In this document: positions 16,419 through 24,467 of the stretch, piece by piece | Layout of the letters: the number at the start of each line of letters is the position of its first letter | Numbering within the stretch: the first letter of the stretch is position 1 | Assembly (NCBI GenBank): GCA_945873205.1 | Contig: CAMCCC010000013.1 | Location: 1 to 55,112 of the forward strand | Direction of reading: 5' to 3' | Length of the DNA: 55,112 bases | From: an uncultured bacterium | GTDB lineage: Bacteria > Bacillota > Clostridia > Oscillospirales > Oscillospiraceae | Translations under genes and position numbers: made by a program | The notes under the pieces: model-generated | Told to the model about the DNA's origin: nothing | The model's input: only the letters and a program-made list of their open reading frames with translations | Databases searched by the model: none

Positions 16419-17591
16419 TTACTTGTTGTACTGCTTCTGAATGGCACGGCCGGCGATGTGGATCATGATCTCATCGGTGCCGGCGCCGATCCGATAGACG
16501 CGCTGGTCACGCCAGAGGCGGGAGATGCGGCAGTCCTTGGTGTAGCCGATGCCACCCATAACCTGCATGGCAGTGTCGCAGACTTCAAAGGCGGCGCGGC
16601 CGCAGTAGAGCTTGGCAACGGCGGAATCGATCTGTACGGGCAGACCGTTGTCGATCATCCAGGCGGTCTTGTAAACCCAGTTGCGCATATTCTCAATCTT
16701 CATGTACATCTCGGTAATATGCTCCTGGATCAGCTGGTTTGCGCCGATGGGGCGGCCGAACTGGATACGCTGGGTGGCATACTTGACGGCGTCTTCAAAG
16801 GCGCACTCAGCAGCGCCAAGAGACTGGGCGCAGGCAATGAGACGTTCCACCTCGAAGTTGACCATGGCCTGCATGAAGCCGTTTCCTTCAACGCCCACCA
16901 GATCCTTCTCTTCCAGCTCCACATCCTGCAGATGCAGCTCGCAGGTGTTGCCCATGTTCCAGCCGATTTTTTCCAGAGGCTCCATGCTGATGCCGGGCAT
17001 CAGGTTGCCCTCATCGTCGTGCAGCTGCACCCACCACATGGAGAAGCGGGAACGGTTCTCCGGGAGCGTGGCATCATCATCGGCGTTGCGGGCAACGCAG
17101 AGCATGTATTTGCAGTTGATGGCGTTGGTCATAAAGGACTTGTTGCCATTGAGGTAGATCTTGCCGTCGCGGCGCTGATAGGTAGAGGCCAGGGAAGAAC
17201 TGTCGGAGCCGGCGCCGGGTTCGGTGAAGCCCAGAACAAAGCCGGGGTTGCCGGCCATGACTTCGGCAAAGCACTGCTCCTGCTGCTCGGGAGAGCCGTA
17301 TTCTGTCATGTCCTTCAGAGCGCAGAGGTTGCCGTACACATAGATGGGAGCGCCGTTTTTGCAGATCCGCTCAGAGACCAGCATAAGGGTTGCCACGTCC
17401 ACGGGGGTGCCGCCAAACTTTTCGTCCACGCCCAGCATCTGGAAGCCGGCGTCCAGCAGAGCGTCGGTGAACTCCTTGGGCCATCTGTGCTCTTCGTCGC
17501 ACTCTTTGAAGTACCGCTCGTCAAAGTCCTGCATGAGTTCGTCAACACTCTCAAGCAGAAGTTCCTGTTCCTCGGTGAGTCTGTAATCCAT
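16419..17591 (-). CDS. CaiA-like acyl-CoA dehydrogenase/reductase
   Basis: 390 residues, full-length acyl-CoA dehydrogenase with FAD-binding GFTEPGAGSDSSSL and KIYLNGNKSFMTNA, and C-terminal MQVMGGIGYTKDCRISRLWRDQRVYRIGAGTDEIMIHIAGRAI. It resembles E. coli crotonobetainyl-CoA reductase CaiA in many blocks (TEEQELL, YFKECDEEHRWPKEF, AFEDAVKYATQRIQFG.PIG..QLIQE). The residue just before the conserved GT near the C-terminus is Ala, where many dehydrogenases have the catalytic Glu; CaiA also lacks it there. Likely reduces an enoyl-CoA with electrons from FixAB. Fourth-last upstream part of the operon, 22 bp after the ligase. Confidence 0.92.
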   Translation of the reverse strand: MDYRLTEEQELLLESVDELMQDFDERYFKECDEEHRWPKEFTDALLDAGFQMLGVDEKFGGTPVDVATLMLVSERICKNGAPIYVYGNLCALKDMTEYGSPEQQEQCFAEVMAGNPGFVLGFTEPGAGSDSSSLASTYQRRDGKIYLNGNKSFMTNAINCKYMLCVARNADDDATLPENRSRFSMWWVQLHDDEGNLMPGISMEPLEKIGWNMGNTCELHLQDVELEEKDLVGVEGNGFMQAMVNFEVERLIACAQSLGAAECAFEDAVKYATQRIQFGRPIGANQLIQEHITEMYMKIENMRNWVYKTAWMIDNGLPVQIDSAVAKLYCGRAAFEVCDTAMQVMGGIGYTKDCRISRLWRDQRVYRIGAGTDEIMIHIAGRAIQKQYNK

Positions 17592-17613
17592 GATGCATTT
17601 CTCCTTTTTATCG

Positions 17614-19173
17614 TTATAACTTGCTTTCGTATTTTTGCTTCAGCATACTGCGCAGCCGGCTGCGCCGGATTTTCCCCGCGTCGTCCATGTCGAAGCTGTC
17701 AACTATTTCCATATACAGGGGTTTCTTATAGCTGGAGAGGTATTGCTTGCAGTGCCTCTGCAATTCCGGCAAACTGAGGCTTTGACCGGGCCGGAGCTGA
17801 ACCACAGCCATGACCGCCTCGCCCAAGCGTTCATCGGGCACCCCGACGATCACGCATTCCAGCACCGACGGATGCATTTTCACAACATTTTCCACGTCAG
17901 CGCAGAAGATGTTTTCCCCGCCGGATTTGATAATGTTCTTCTTGCGTGTGAGCATGTAGAAATACCCGGCTTCATCCTTGAACATGATATCGCCTGTGCG
18001 CATCCAACCCTCCGGGCCCATCAAAGCTTCCGTCAGCTCCGGATGCTTGTAATAGCCTTTCATACAGGCGGGAGAACGGATCACGGCCTCACCGGCCTGA
18101 CCAACGGGAAGCTCGTTCCAATTGTCATCCACGATCTTCAGCTCAACAAAGGGCATCGGGCGGCCGATGCTGCAAGCAAACCCGTCCCGCCCGGCCACAG
18201 AGGCAGAACTGAGTACACAGCTGGTCCCCAGACCGCTTTCTGTCTGTCCCCAGCCATAAAAGATTTCGGCATTGGGGAAGACTTTTTCCATCAGGGAAAT
18301 GATTTCCGGGGTGGTGCCGCCTGCCGCAGATTGGGCCACACGGACACTGCTGGTGTCTCTCTGCGCAATGCCGGGATATTCGCACAGGCGAAGATACGTG
18401 GTGGGGGGCAGAAGGAGCATATAGCTAACCCGTTCCTGCTCGATGCTGTCGAGAATCTTTTCCGGGTCGTAAGCGGAGCAGATGACCAGTGTGGCGCCGG
18501 CAGACAGCGTGGCGGTAAACCAGCTGTGGCCGCCGTGATGCTCCAGAGGGCACTGAATCAGAACCACGTTGTCCGGATCGGCCCCCAGCTTGGAGTACAT
18601 CATTTCTCCCATGATCTCGAAGATATCCTGATAATGGGTGCGCATAACGCCCTTGGGAACGCCCGTGCTGCCGCCGGTAAACTGAATGCGGGATACAGCG
18701 TCCCCGTCCCGGAATAGTGCAGGCTCCTCCTCGGAACTTCCCACTTCCAATTGCTCCAGTGTGGGGCCGAACCCCTCCGCTTCGCCGCAGCAGATAAGCC
18801 GCAGGCCCTCTGGCAGGCAGGCGTTGCTGACCGTTTCCGCAAAATCAGATGAAAAGATCAGCGTCTCGCTGTCGCTGTTTTCAATGAGGAAAGCGATCTC
18901 TCTGGGGATCAGCCTGAAATTCAACGGCACAGCCACAGCCCCGATCTTCTGAATTGCGTAGTAAATCAGAACGATCTCGCAGCAATTGGGAAGCAGAAAC
19001 GCAACCTTGTCTCCGGCTTTCACGCCTTTTGCAAGCAAGGCGTTTGCGATGCGGTTGATTCTGCTGTTGGCTTGGCCATAGCTCAGTCGCTGCTGACCGA
19101 ACACCAAAGCGGTTTTATCCGGCCAGCGCCTCACTGACAGCAGAAAAAGCTCACTGACATTTTGATAGAACAT
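17614..19173 (-). CDS. CaiC-like acyl-CoA ligase (AMP-forming)
   Basis: 519 residues of the ANL superfamily: P-loop-like IQFTGGSTGVPKGVMRTH (~175-192), A5 motif FYGWGQTESG, A7/A8 MRTGDIMFKDEAGYFYMLTRKKNIIKSGGENIF and the A10 Lys region DAGKIRRSRLRSML. It would activate a free carboxylate with ATP and CoA, priming the pathway before the CoA-transferases recycle CoA. Similar in placement to caiC and baiB. The acyl pocket cannot be assigned from motifs. 13 bp after the crotonase gene. Confidence 0.92.
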   Translation of the reverse strand: MFYQNVSELFLLSVRRWPDKTALVFGQQRLSYGQANSRINRIANALLAKGVKAGDKVAFLLPNCCEIVLIYYAIQKIGAVAVPLNFRLIPREIAFLIENSDSETLIFSSDFAETVSNACLPEGLRLICCGEAEGFGPTLEQLEVGSSEEEPALFRDGDAVSRIQFTGGSTGVPKGVMRTHYQDIFEIMGEMMYSKLGADPDNVVLIQCPLEHHGGHSWFTATLSAGATLVICSAYDPEKILDSIEQERVSYMLLLPPTTYLRLCEYPGIAQRDTSSVRVAQSAAGGTTPEIISLMEKVFPNAEIFYGWGQTESGLGTSCVLSSASVAGRDGFACSIGRPMPFVELKIVDDNWNELPVGQAGEAVIRSPACMKGYYKHPELTEALMGPEGWMRTGDIMFKDEAGYFYMLTRKKNIIKSGGENIFCADVENVVKMHPSVLECVIVGVPDERLGEAVMAVVQLRPGQSLSLPELQRHCKQYLSSYKKPLYMEIVDSFDMDDAGKIRRSRLRSMLKQKYESKL

Positions 19174-19186
19174 TGTGCCACCTGAT

Positions 19187-19957
19187 TTATTTCTTCTGGA
19201 ATTTTGCGGAGATTGCTTTGAACTCCTCGCCCTGGGCGCAGAAGGGGGAACCGATGCTTTCGGCCTCCATGACAGCAGCCAGCTGGGTATCCATGGTGCT
19301 GTTCATGATGCCTTTGGTAATGCGCAGGGAGAGATTGGGCAGGGCAGCCAGCTTCAAAAGAAACTCGTTGCAGTCCTCCTCAAAGCTTTCCGCGGGAAAG
19401 ACACGGTTGGCCAGGCCCAGGCTCTGGCAATCCGCCGCGCTGAGCCGATCGCCGAAGAACAGGAGTTCCTTGGCTTTCTGGGGGCCGACGACTGCCGGAA
19501 GGGTGGACATCAGTCCCATTTCAGGCACAAGGCCAATCTTGCAGAAATTGGGGATAATCCGCGCATTCTCCTCCAGACAGATCAGGTCGCAGGCCAGCAT
19601 CATGCTCACAGCACCGCCCACGGCGTAGCCCTTGACCAGAGCGACCACAGGCTTGCTGACGCCACGAATCTCCCGGATGGCCCGCAGATAATGGCGCAGG
19701 CTCTGCCGGGAAAACTCAGCAGTCATGGGCTTGGGGCCGGGCTGATCCAGATCCCCGCCGGCACAGAAGTTGTCTTCCGCGCCGCGCAGGGCAATGACCT
19801 TGATCTCGTCTTCGTTTTCCAGCGTGTGCAGGGACTGGCTGAGCAGATCCATCATCACAGCGCTGATTGCGTTTTTCTTGTGGGGCTGGTTGAGCACGAT
19901 GGTGCCGATGGGGCCATCCCGCTTGATATAAACAACTTCGTTTTCTTTGATATCCAT
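19187..19957 (-). CDS. Crotonase-family enoyl-CoA hydratase/isomerase (CaiD-like)
   Basis: 256 residues. Oxyanion-hole blocks are EDNFCAGGDLDQPG and GYAVGGAVSMMLACDLICLEENARI; the later GLVPEMGLMSTLPAVVG keeps a Glu at the second catalytic position, while the first usual Glu (GGGxE) is not present (GGAVSM). This fits an isomerase or a hydratase using one acid/base, as seen in some crotonases. An in-frame GTG overlaps the flavoprotein stop (19975), but ATG 19957 with GAGG at good distance gives the normal N-terminus. Probably hydrates or isomerises the activated unsaturated substrate. Confidence 0.88.
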   Translation of the reverse strand: MDIKENEVVYIKRDGPIGTIVLNQPHKKNAISAVMMDLLSQSLHTLENEDEIKVIALRGAEDNFCAGGDLDQPGPKPMTAEFSRQSLRHYLRAIREIRGVSKPVVALVKGYAVGGAVSMMLACDLICLEENARIIPNFCKIGLVPEMGLMSTLPAVVGPQKAKELLFFGDRLSAADCQSLGLANRVFPAESFEEDCNEFLLKLAALPNLSLRITKGIMNSTMDTQLAAVMEAESIGSPFCAQGEEFKAISAKFQKK

Positions 19958-19971
19958 ATCTGTCTTTCGCC

Positions 19972-22050
19972 TCACAGTTTGCAGCCGGCAATATATCCGG
20001 CCTTGGTGGCGTCGGCCATGCGGGCAGGATTGGCACAGTCACCCACCACATACATCTCGGGCACCAGCTTTTTGATTTCAGCGGCCAGAGCCATATTTTT
20101 CTTGAAGCCCTTGGTAACGGTGACCGTATTGGCCCTGTAGAACTTCTCCTGACCGGCTTCATTCTCCATCAGAACGCCCTTACTGTTGATCTCCTTCACC
20201 TTGGTCAGAGGGTCAAGCTGAACATTATCGGCTTTCTTGAAGCTGCTGGTGTAATGGAAGCGGTAGCTGCCGCCCACGTCAAAGCCCACTTTCTTCCGCT
20301 CTTCGATAATGTCCAGTTCTCTGTTCTTATGCATCAGCAGATGGGAAAGCTCACAGCCGGGCAGCCCGCCGCCAATCACGGCGATTTTGTGGCCCATGGG
20401 CCAGGGACTGATGCCGGTAACGGCGCGGCCCATGGCCGGGGTGTAAATGTATTTGAGGAATTCGGAGCCGCAGTTCCAAAGTACCTTGTTGATCAGACCG
20501 GGCTTCTTGGGAGCGCGTCCGTTGAGCATTTCCAGGAAGTCGTGAGAGGTGACAACATTACCGCCTTCAGCGCCGGGAACATTGATGCCCACCGGCTCAC
20601 CGCCGATGGCAACCACCACGGCGTCGGGCTTCACCTTTTTCACAAGCTCAGGAGTGACCTCAGTGTGAAGCTTGACCTTGATCTGCGGATGCTTCTGGAG
20701 CTGCCGCTTGTAGTATTTCAGAAGATACTCGTAGGTGGGGCTGAAGATGGAGCTCATGGTCAGGCAGCCACCGATCCGGTAGCCCCGCTCATAAATGGTC
20801 ACATCATGGCCCCGAATGGCGGCGGTGAGGGCCGCCGCAAGGCCGCCCGGACCGCTGCCGGCCACCATGACCCGCTTGGGGCTCTTGGTGCGGATGTACA
20901 TGGGCTTGCGCAGCTCAGCACCCAGATGAGGGTTGACGCTGCAATAGTTCAGGGGCTTGCCGCTGCTGACCACATCATCCATGCAACGGCAGCAGCCGAT
21001 ACAGCGGTTGATGTCCTCAAGCCGGTCTTCCATCACCTTCTTGGGGAAGTTTGGATCAGCGATATCAAAGCGCAGGCCGGCGATCATATCCAGGCGGCCT
21101 TCCTTCAGATTCTTCTCCATGACCAGCGGATCGGTATTGCGGTAGCCCATAGCCACAGGCTTGGTGGCGATGGTCTTGATTCGCTCAGAGATCCAGGCCC
21201 AGTGGCCGTCGGGGATGTCCTTAGTGGTCAGAGGGATGCTGGTTTCATGCCAGCCCACAGCCAGATTGTGCAGGTCGATGCCTGCGTCCTCCAGATACGG
21301 AACCATCAACAGAGCATCGTCAATGGTGTTGCCCGGCTTGACTCCGGTAACGTATTCAACGGGGGACCAACGGCAAGTGATGAGGAAATCCTCGCCAACT
21401 GCTTCGCGCACCGCTTTAATGGTCTCCACCGTGAGCCTCATGCGGTTTTTCAGGCAACCGCCATATTCGTCGGTGCGGTTGTTGGTAGCCGGGGACATGA
21501 AGCGGTTCAGAATACCGCCCACACCCGCCATGATTTCCACACCGTCCCATCCAGCCTTCTTCAGCAGCAGGCTGCAATTGACCATCTGATTCTTGAACAT
21601 CTCAATGTGGCGCTTTTCCATCACGTTCCAGACCGTACGGCCCACGTTTACATTGACATTGGAGGGCGCCCAGGGCCTTTCCACATTCTCATCATCGGGC
21701 TTCCAGTCGTGAACGAACCAGGGCTGGCCGACCAGAACACAATCATGGCGATGCACGACCTCTGCCATGGCGGCAAGACCGGGAAGACAATCCTCATCAT
21801 AAGCGCCGGGCAGGGGGTGAACCGGAGGCAGGCCCTCCGGACGATCCTTGCGGGTAAAGGGGAGAACGGTCTGACACATGAGGCCCAGGCCGCCGGCAGC
21901 GCGCTCTTCCATGTAGTTGAGCATCTGGATGGTAGGGGCTTCGTTCTCGATGTAACCCCGGCAGGGGGACATGGAGGTGGTCATCATTTTGTTTTTCAGC
22001 GTCAGCTTGCCGACTTTGATCGGGGACGCCAGTATTTCACATCTGCGCAT
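19972..22050 (-). CDS. Old-yellow-enzyme / 2-enoate-reductase-type Fe-S flavoprotein (BaiCD/BaiH/FadH-like)
   Basis: 692 residues. The N-terminal TIM-barrel with FMN (about 1-340) starts LASPIKVGKLTLKNKMMTTSM and includes AGWDGVEIM and the RWSPVEY strand. A Cys cluster CIGCCRCMDDVVSSGKPLNYC (about 340-365) binds [4Fe-4S]. It is followed by FAD- and NAD(P)-binding modules with VMVAGSGPGGLAAALTAA and IAVIGGGLPGCELSHLL. This architecture occurs in 2,4-dienoyl-CoA reductase, bile-acid-pathway BaiCD/BaiH and enoate reductases. It should reduce a C=C bond conjugated to a carbonyl; substrate unknown. Second gene of the operon, 22 bp after fixC. Confidence 0.92.
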   Translation of the reverse strand: MRRCEILASPIKVGKLTLKNKMMTTSMSPCRGYIENEAPTIQMLNYMEERAAGGLGLMCQTVLPFTRKDRPEGLPPVHPLPGAYDEDCLPGLAAMAEVVHRHDCVLVGQPWFVHDWKPDDENVERPWAPSNVNVNVGRTVWNVMEKRHIEMFKNQMVNCSLLLKKAGWDGVEIMAGVGGILNRFMSPATNNRTDEYGGCLKNRMRLTVETIKAVREAVGEDFLITCRWSPVEYVTGVKPGNTIDDALLMVPYLEDAGIDLHNLAVGWHETSIPLTTKDIPDGHWAWISERIKTIATKPVAMGYRNTDPLVMEKNLKEGRLDMIAGLRFDIADPNFPKKVMEDRLEDINRCIGCCRCMDDVVSSGKPLNYCSVNPHLGAELRKPMYIRTKSPKRVMVAGSGPGGLAAALTAAIRGHDVTIYERGYRIGGCLTMSSIFSPTYEYLLKYYKRQLQKHPQIKVKLHTEVTPELVKKVKPDAVVVAIGGEPVGINVPGAEGGNVVTSHDFLEMLNGRAPKKPGLINKVLWNCGSEFLKYIYTPAMGRAVTGISPWPMGHKIAVIGGGLPGCELSHLLMHKNRELDIIEERKKVGFDVGGSYRFHYTSSFKKADNVQLDPLTKVKEINSKGVLMENEAGQEKFYRANTVTVTKGFKKNMALAAEIKKLVPEMYVVGDCANPARMADATKAGYIAGCKL

Positions 22051-22072
22051 ATTGTTCCTCCTCTGCGGCGTC

Positions 22073-23359
22073 TTAAAGGGCGCTAATTATTTGGACTGCA
22101 TCCTTGGCGAGGGCGGTGATGCCTGCATCGCTGACAGCGGGAAGAATCTTCTTTACCAGAGACTCGGAGCTTTCGCCGTCCACTGTGAACATTGCCCGCA
22201 TGATTTCCTCCAGCATAATGGGGAAGCGAGTGAATACGCGGCGGTTCTCCATAAATTCCGGTGCCTTGCGGTAGAGCTTCATATCCTCAAGCACAAAGCT
22301 GTTTTCCAGTGCAGTCTTATAAGAAGAAAGCGTCTTGCGGCTGTAGTCACCGCGCCGCCGGGCGTAAAGCACGGCGTTGGCTGCCTGATGTCCGGCCTCG
22401 ATGGCCAGATCCATGCCCCGAACCATATAGCCCAGATTCAGCACCATCCCTGCCGCATCGCCCGCTACCAACACCCCGTCGCCTACAAGCTCCGGCATAG
22501 CGTCGTAACCGCCTTCCGGCACCAGATGTGCGGAATACTCCAGCAGCTCGCCGCCTTCAATCAGCGGAGCGATCAGACGATGCTCTTTGAAGCGGTTGAG
22601 CATCTCCACCACGCTGGTCTCGGAATATTCAACATCGCCTACGGTTGCCACAATGCCCAGAGAGACGCTGTCCTTATTGGTATAAAGGAAGCCGCCGCCG
22701 ATGCTGCCCAGCGTAGGGTCACCCGCGAAAAGCCATGCGGTGCCGTTGTCATCTACTGCGCCGAAGCGATCCTTCATCTGCTGCTCGGAAAGCTTGATTA
22801 CTTCCTTCAAGCCAACCGCAACCTTATTGGAATCGGTAGGGCCTGCCAGGCCGATCTTCTGGGCCAGCAGCGAATTAACACCGTCTGCAAGAATCACAAC
22901 ATCGGCCTCCAGCTTGTCCTCGCCGGCGATGATGCCCCGCACCTTTCCGTTGCGAACGATCAGGTCGTCAACGCGGATGCCGCAGACGTAAGTGGCGCCC
23001 AGAGCTTCCGCCTCGCTGGCTAGCCACTGGTCGAATTTCCCGCGAACAACCGTGTAGGACGCCTTGTCGCCGCCCAGCGTGTTGCTGTCAAACTCCACCG
23101 TAGTGGAGCCGCCGGCACTCATCAGAGACACACGCTCCTTGGTGATGCGCCGCTCCAGGGGAGCGCGCTGCTCAAAATCCGGGATGAGTTTCTTCAGACT
23201 GTGGCCGTACAGCCGGCCGCCGGTCATGTTTTTACTGCCGCAGCTGGGGCCGCGCTCGATAACCGCAACCTCAACCCCGGCCTTTGCCAGTGTGTAAGCC
23301 GCGGCGGAGCCGGCAAGACCGCCGCCAACGACGATTACATCAAATCTATCCTCGCTCAT
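22073..23359 (-). CDS. fixC: FixC, FAD-dependent electron-transfer flavoprotein:quinone oxidoreductase-like
   Basis: 428 residues. N-terminal dinucleotide motif FDVIVVGGGLAGSAAAYTLAKAGVEVAVIERG, the FixC/ETF-QO block SKNMTGGRLYGHSL, and later GDGVLVAGDAAGMVLNLGYMVRGMDLAIEAG. Start ATG 23359 (GAGGTG upstream) is chosen although the frame extends to 23443, because a perfectly spaced sigma-54 promoter (23403-23419) lies inside that extension. FixC with FixX forms the membrane-side branch of the bifurcating FixABCX complex. It opens the ten-gene minus-strand operon. Confidence 0.94.
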   Translation of the reverse strand: MSEDRFDVIVVGGGLAGSAAAYTLAKAGVEVAVIERGPSCGSKNMTGGRLYGHSLKKLIPDFEQRAPLERRITKERVSLMSAGGSTTVEFDSNTLGGDKASYTVVRGKFDQWLASEAEALGATYVCGIRVDDLIVRNGKVRGIIAGEDKLEADVVILADGVNSLLAQKIGLAGPTDSNKVAVGLKEVIKLSEQQMKDRFGAVDDNGTAWLFAGDPTLGSIGGGFLYTNKDSVSLGIVATVGDVEYSETSVVEMLNRFKEHRLIAPLIEGGELLEYSAHLVPEGGYDAMPELVGDGVLVAGDAAGMVLNLGYMVRGMDLAIEAGHQAANAVLYARRRGDYSRKTLSSYKTALENSFVLEDMKLYRKAPEFMENRRVFTRFPIMLEEIMRAMFTVDGESSESLVKKILPAVSDAGITALAKDAVQIISAL

Positions 23360-23402
23360 ATTACGCACCTCGAATCCAATAATTTGAGTTCTGATTTTAT
23401 TA

Positions 23403-23419
23403 ATGCAAAAAGCGTGCCG
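23403..23419 (-). promoter_or_regulatory. Sigma-54 (-24/-12) promoter of the fixC operon
   Basis: On the minus strand CGGCAC-GCTTT-TTGCAT: the GG of -24 and GC of -12 have canonical spacing. It lies about 44 bp before the fixC ATG. The core matches three other promoters in the window. Confidence 0.85.
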
Positions 23420-23534
23420 TTGTTGTGAAAGCTTTGACAGCATGCGGCGGAGTTGCGAGTGAAAGGAATGTTTTTCTTCCTATGCTGCTGATGGCAATAC
23501 AAAATCGAGTCTTTTTGTGCATTAAAACCAAAAA

Positions 23535-23616
23535 TGTGACAATGTTCATGGTGATAACTCCAAAAACTACACAATTTGACACAAATGCGACAAAGAAAAT
23601 GGAACAGTTTGTGACA
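23535..23616. promoter_or_regulatory. Candidate enhancer (UAS) sites for the sigma-54 activator
   Basis: TGTGACAA (23535-23542), TTGACACAAATGCGACA (23576-23592) and TTTGTGACA (23608-23616) cluster 115-200 bp upstream of the fixC -24 element, in the gene-free divergent region 23360-23742. The 17-bp middle site recurs with one mismatch at 31742-31758, upstream of the fixA promoter. Distance and repetition fit binding sites of the activator encoded at 33243-35258. Confidence 0.5.
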
Positions 23617-23742
23617 TCCTTAACATGCATTGGAACAGCATTCTACGGCCTCTCATTTGCAAAATAAAAGGCAGAAAAAGCTGCCTGGAGCTGTGCAGCA
23701 CCGGCAGCCAAAAAATCTTGAACATTGCAGGAGAAAAACTAT

Positions 23743-24300
23743 ATGAAAATCGTAAAGGATGGCTTGATGTGTTCAATGGGAGAAGACGTTATGAGCCTGG
23801 AGCAGCGAATCCGGCGGCTGGAGGATACAGAAGAAATCAAGGAGATACTGCACCACTATACCCGCTGCGTGGATCGGGGAAACGTGGAGGGGATCGCATC
23901 CTGTTACACCAGTGACGGCTGTTTTTATCCCTCGGATACTTCTGCTCCCATACAGGGCAGAGAGGCAATTTTCCAGATTTTTACCAAGCTTTTGAACCCA
24001 TCCATAAAGACGTCTGCCCACTATATTACCAATCAGCAGCTGCATTTTAATAATGAAAGGGAAGCCCTGGTCTTTGCATATTTTTATGCGAATAAATCCT
24101 TTGAGGACAGGGAAGATGAACTAACCTGCGGCGGGTATGAGCTGCGTGTCATGAAAGAGGCGGACGGTCAGTGGCGGATCAAGAGCCACAAATGCTTTTT
24201 CACCCGGCAGGACGGCTCCCGCAGCGGCCGCTTTGCCGAGCACATTGCCCGGCCCTGGCCGCCGGTGCCCGAGTGGAATAAGGAAAATAAAGAGTTATAA
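23743..24300 (+). CDS. SnoaL/NTF2-fold protein (BaiE-like fold)
   Basis: 185 residues. SLEQRIRRLEDTEEIKEILHHYTRCVDRGNVEGIASCYTSDGCFY is the usual opening of SnoaL-like NTF2-fold enzymes, with a Tyr and Asp in the first helix pair; AHYITNQQLHFNNEREALVFAYFYA and YELRVMKEADGQWRIKSHKCFF form the sheet. Bile-acid 7-alpha-dehydratase BaiE, scytalone-dehydratase relatives and ketosteroid isomerases share this fold, so dehydration or isomerisation of the pathway intermediate is possible. ATG 23743 follows AGGAG; shorter starts at 23767 or 23791 are possible. Divergent from fixC; no clear own promoter seen. Confidence 0.8.
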   Translation: MKIVKDGLMCSMGEDVMSLEQRIRRLEDTEEIKEILHHYTRCVDRGNVEGIASCYTSDGCFYPSDTSAPIQGREAIFQIFTKLLNPSIKTSAHYITNQQLHFNNEREALVFAYFYANKSFEDREDELTCGGYELRVMKEADGQWRIKSHKCFFTRQDGSRSGRFAEHIARPWPPVPEWNKENKEL

Positions 24301-24318
24301 AAATGAATGTTAAATCCG

Positions 24319-24335
24319 TGGCACGATAATTGCAT
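24319..24335 (+). promoter_or_regulatory. Sigma-54 (-24/-12) promoter of the MFS transporter gene
   Basis: TGGCAC-GATAA-TTGCAT, an exact consensus match, 19 bp after the SnoaL-like stop and about 130 bp before the MFS start. Confidence 0.9.
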
Positions 24336-24467
24336 GTATAAGACTGACGGTATAAAAGAAAACACGTCAAGACTCCGGCAAGCCAGGCAATTTTTTTGAA
24401 CAGCCCCAAGCAACGCGTACCCCAGAGAAACCTATCATGTGAAAAAAGAGAAGGAGTGAACGTAGTA

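Noticed and set aside
13708..17777. Long plus-strand ORFs (438 and 736 aa) opposite the transporter, FixX and dehydrogenase genes
   Set aside because: They mirror well-supported minus-strand genes; composition is unlike real proteins (His/Gly/Asp-rich) and no start signals are present.
20254..22086. 610-aa plus-strand ORF opposite the OYE-type flavoprotein
   Set aside because: Shadow frame of a gene with clear FMN, Fe-S and FAD motifs on the other strand.
11275..24300. Assigning the operon as a bile-acid 7-dehydroxylation (bai) or carnitine (cai) operon
   Set aside because: Gene set matches neither: no BaiA-type short-chain dehydrogenase, no BaiG-type context proven, no BCCT transporter or CaiE, plus extra proteins. 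Kept as resemblance only.
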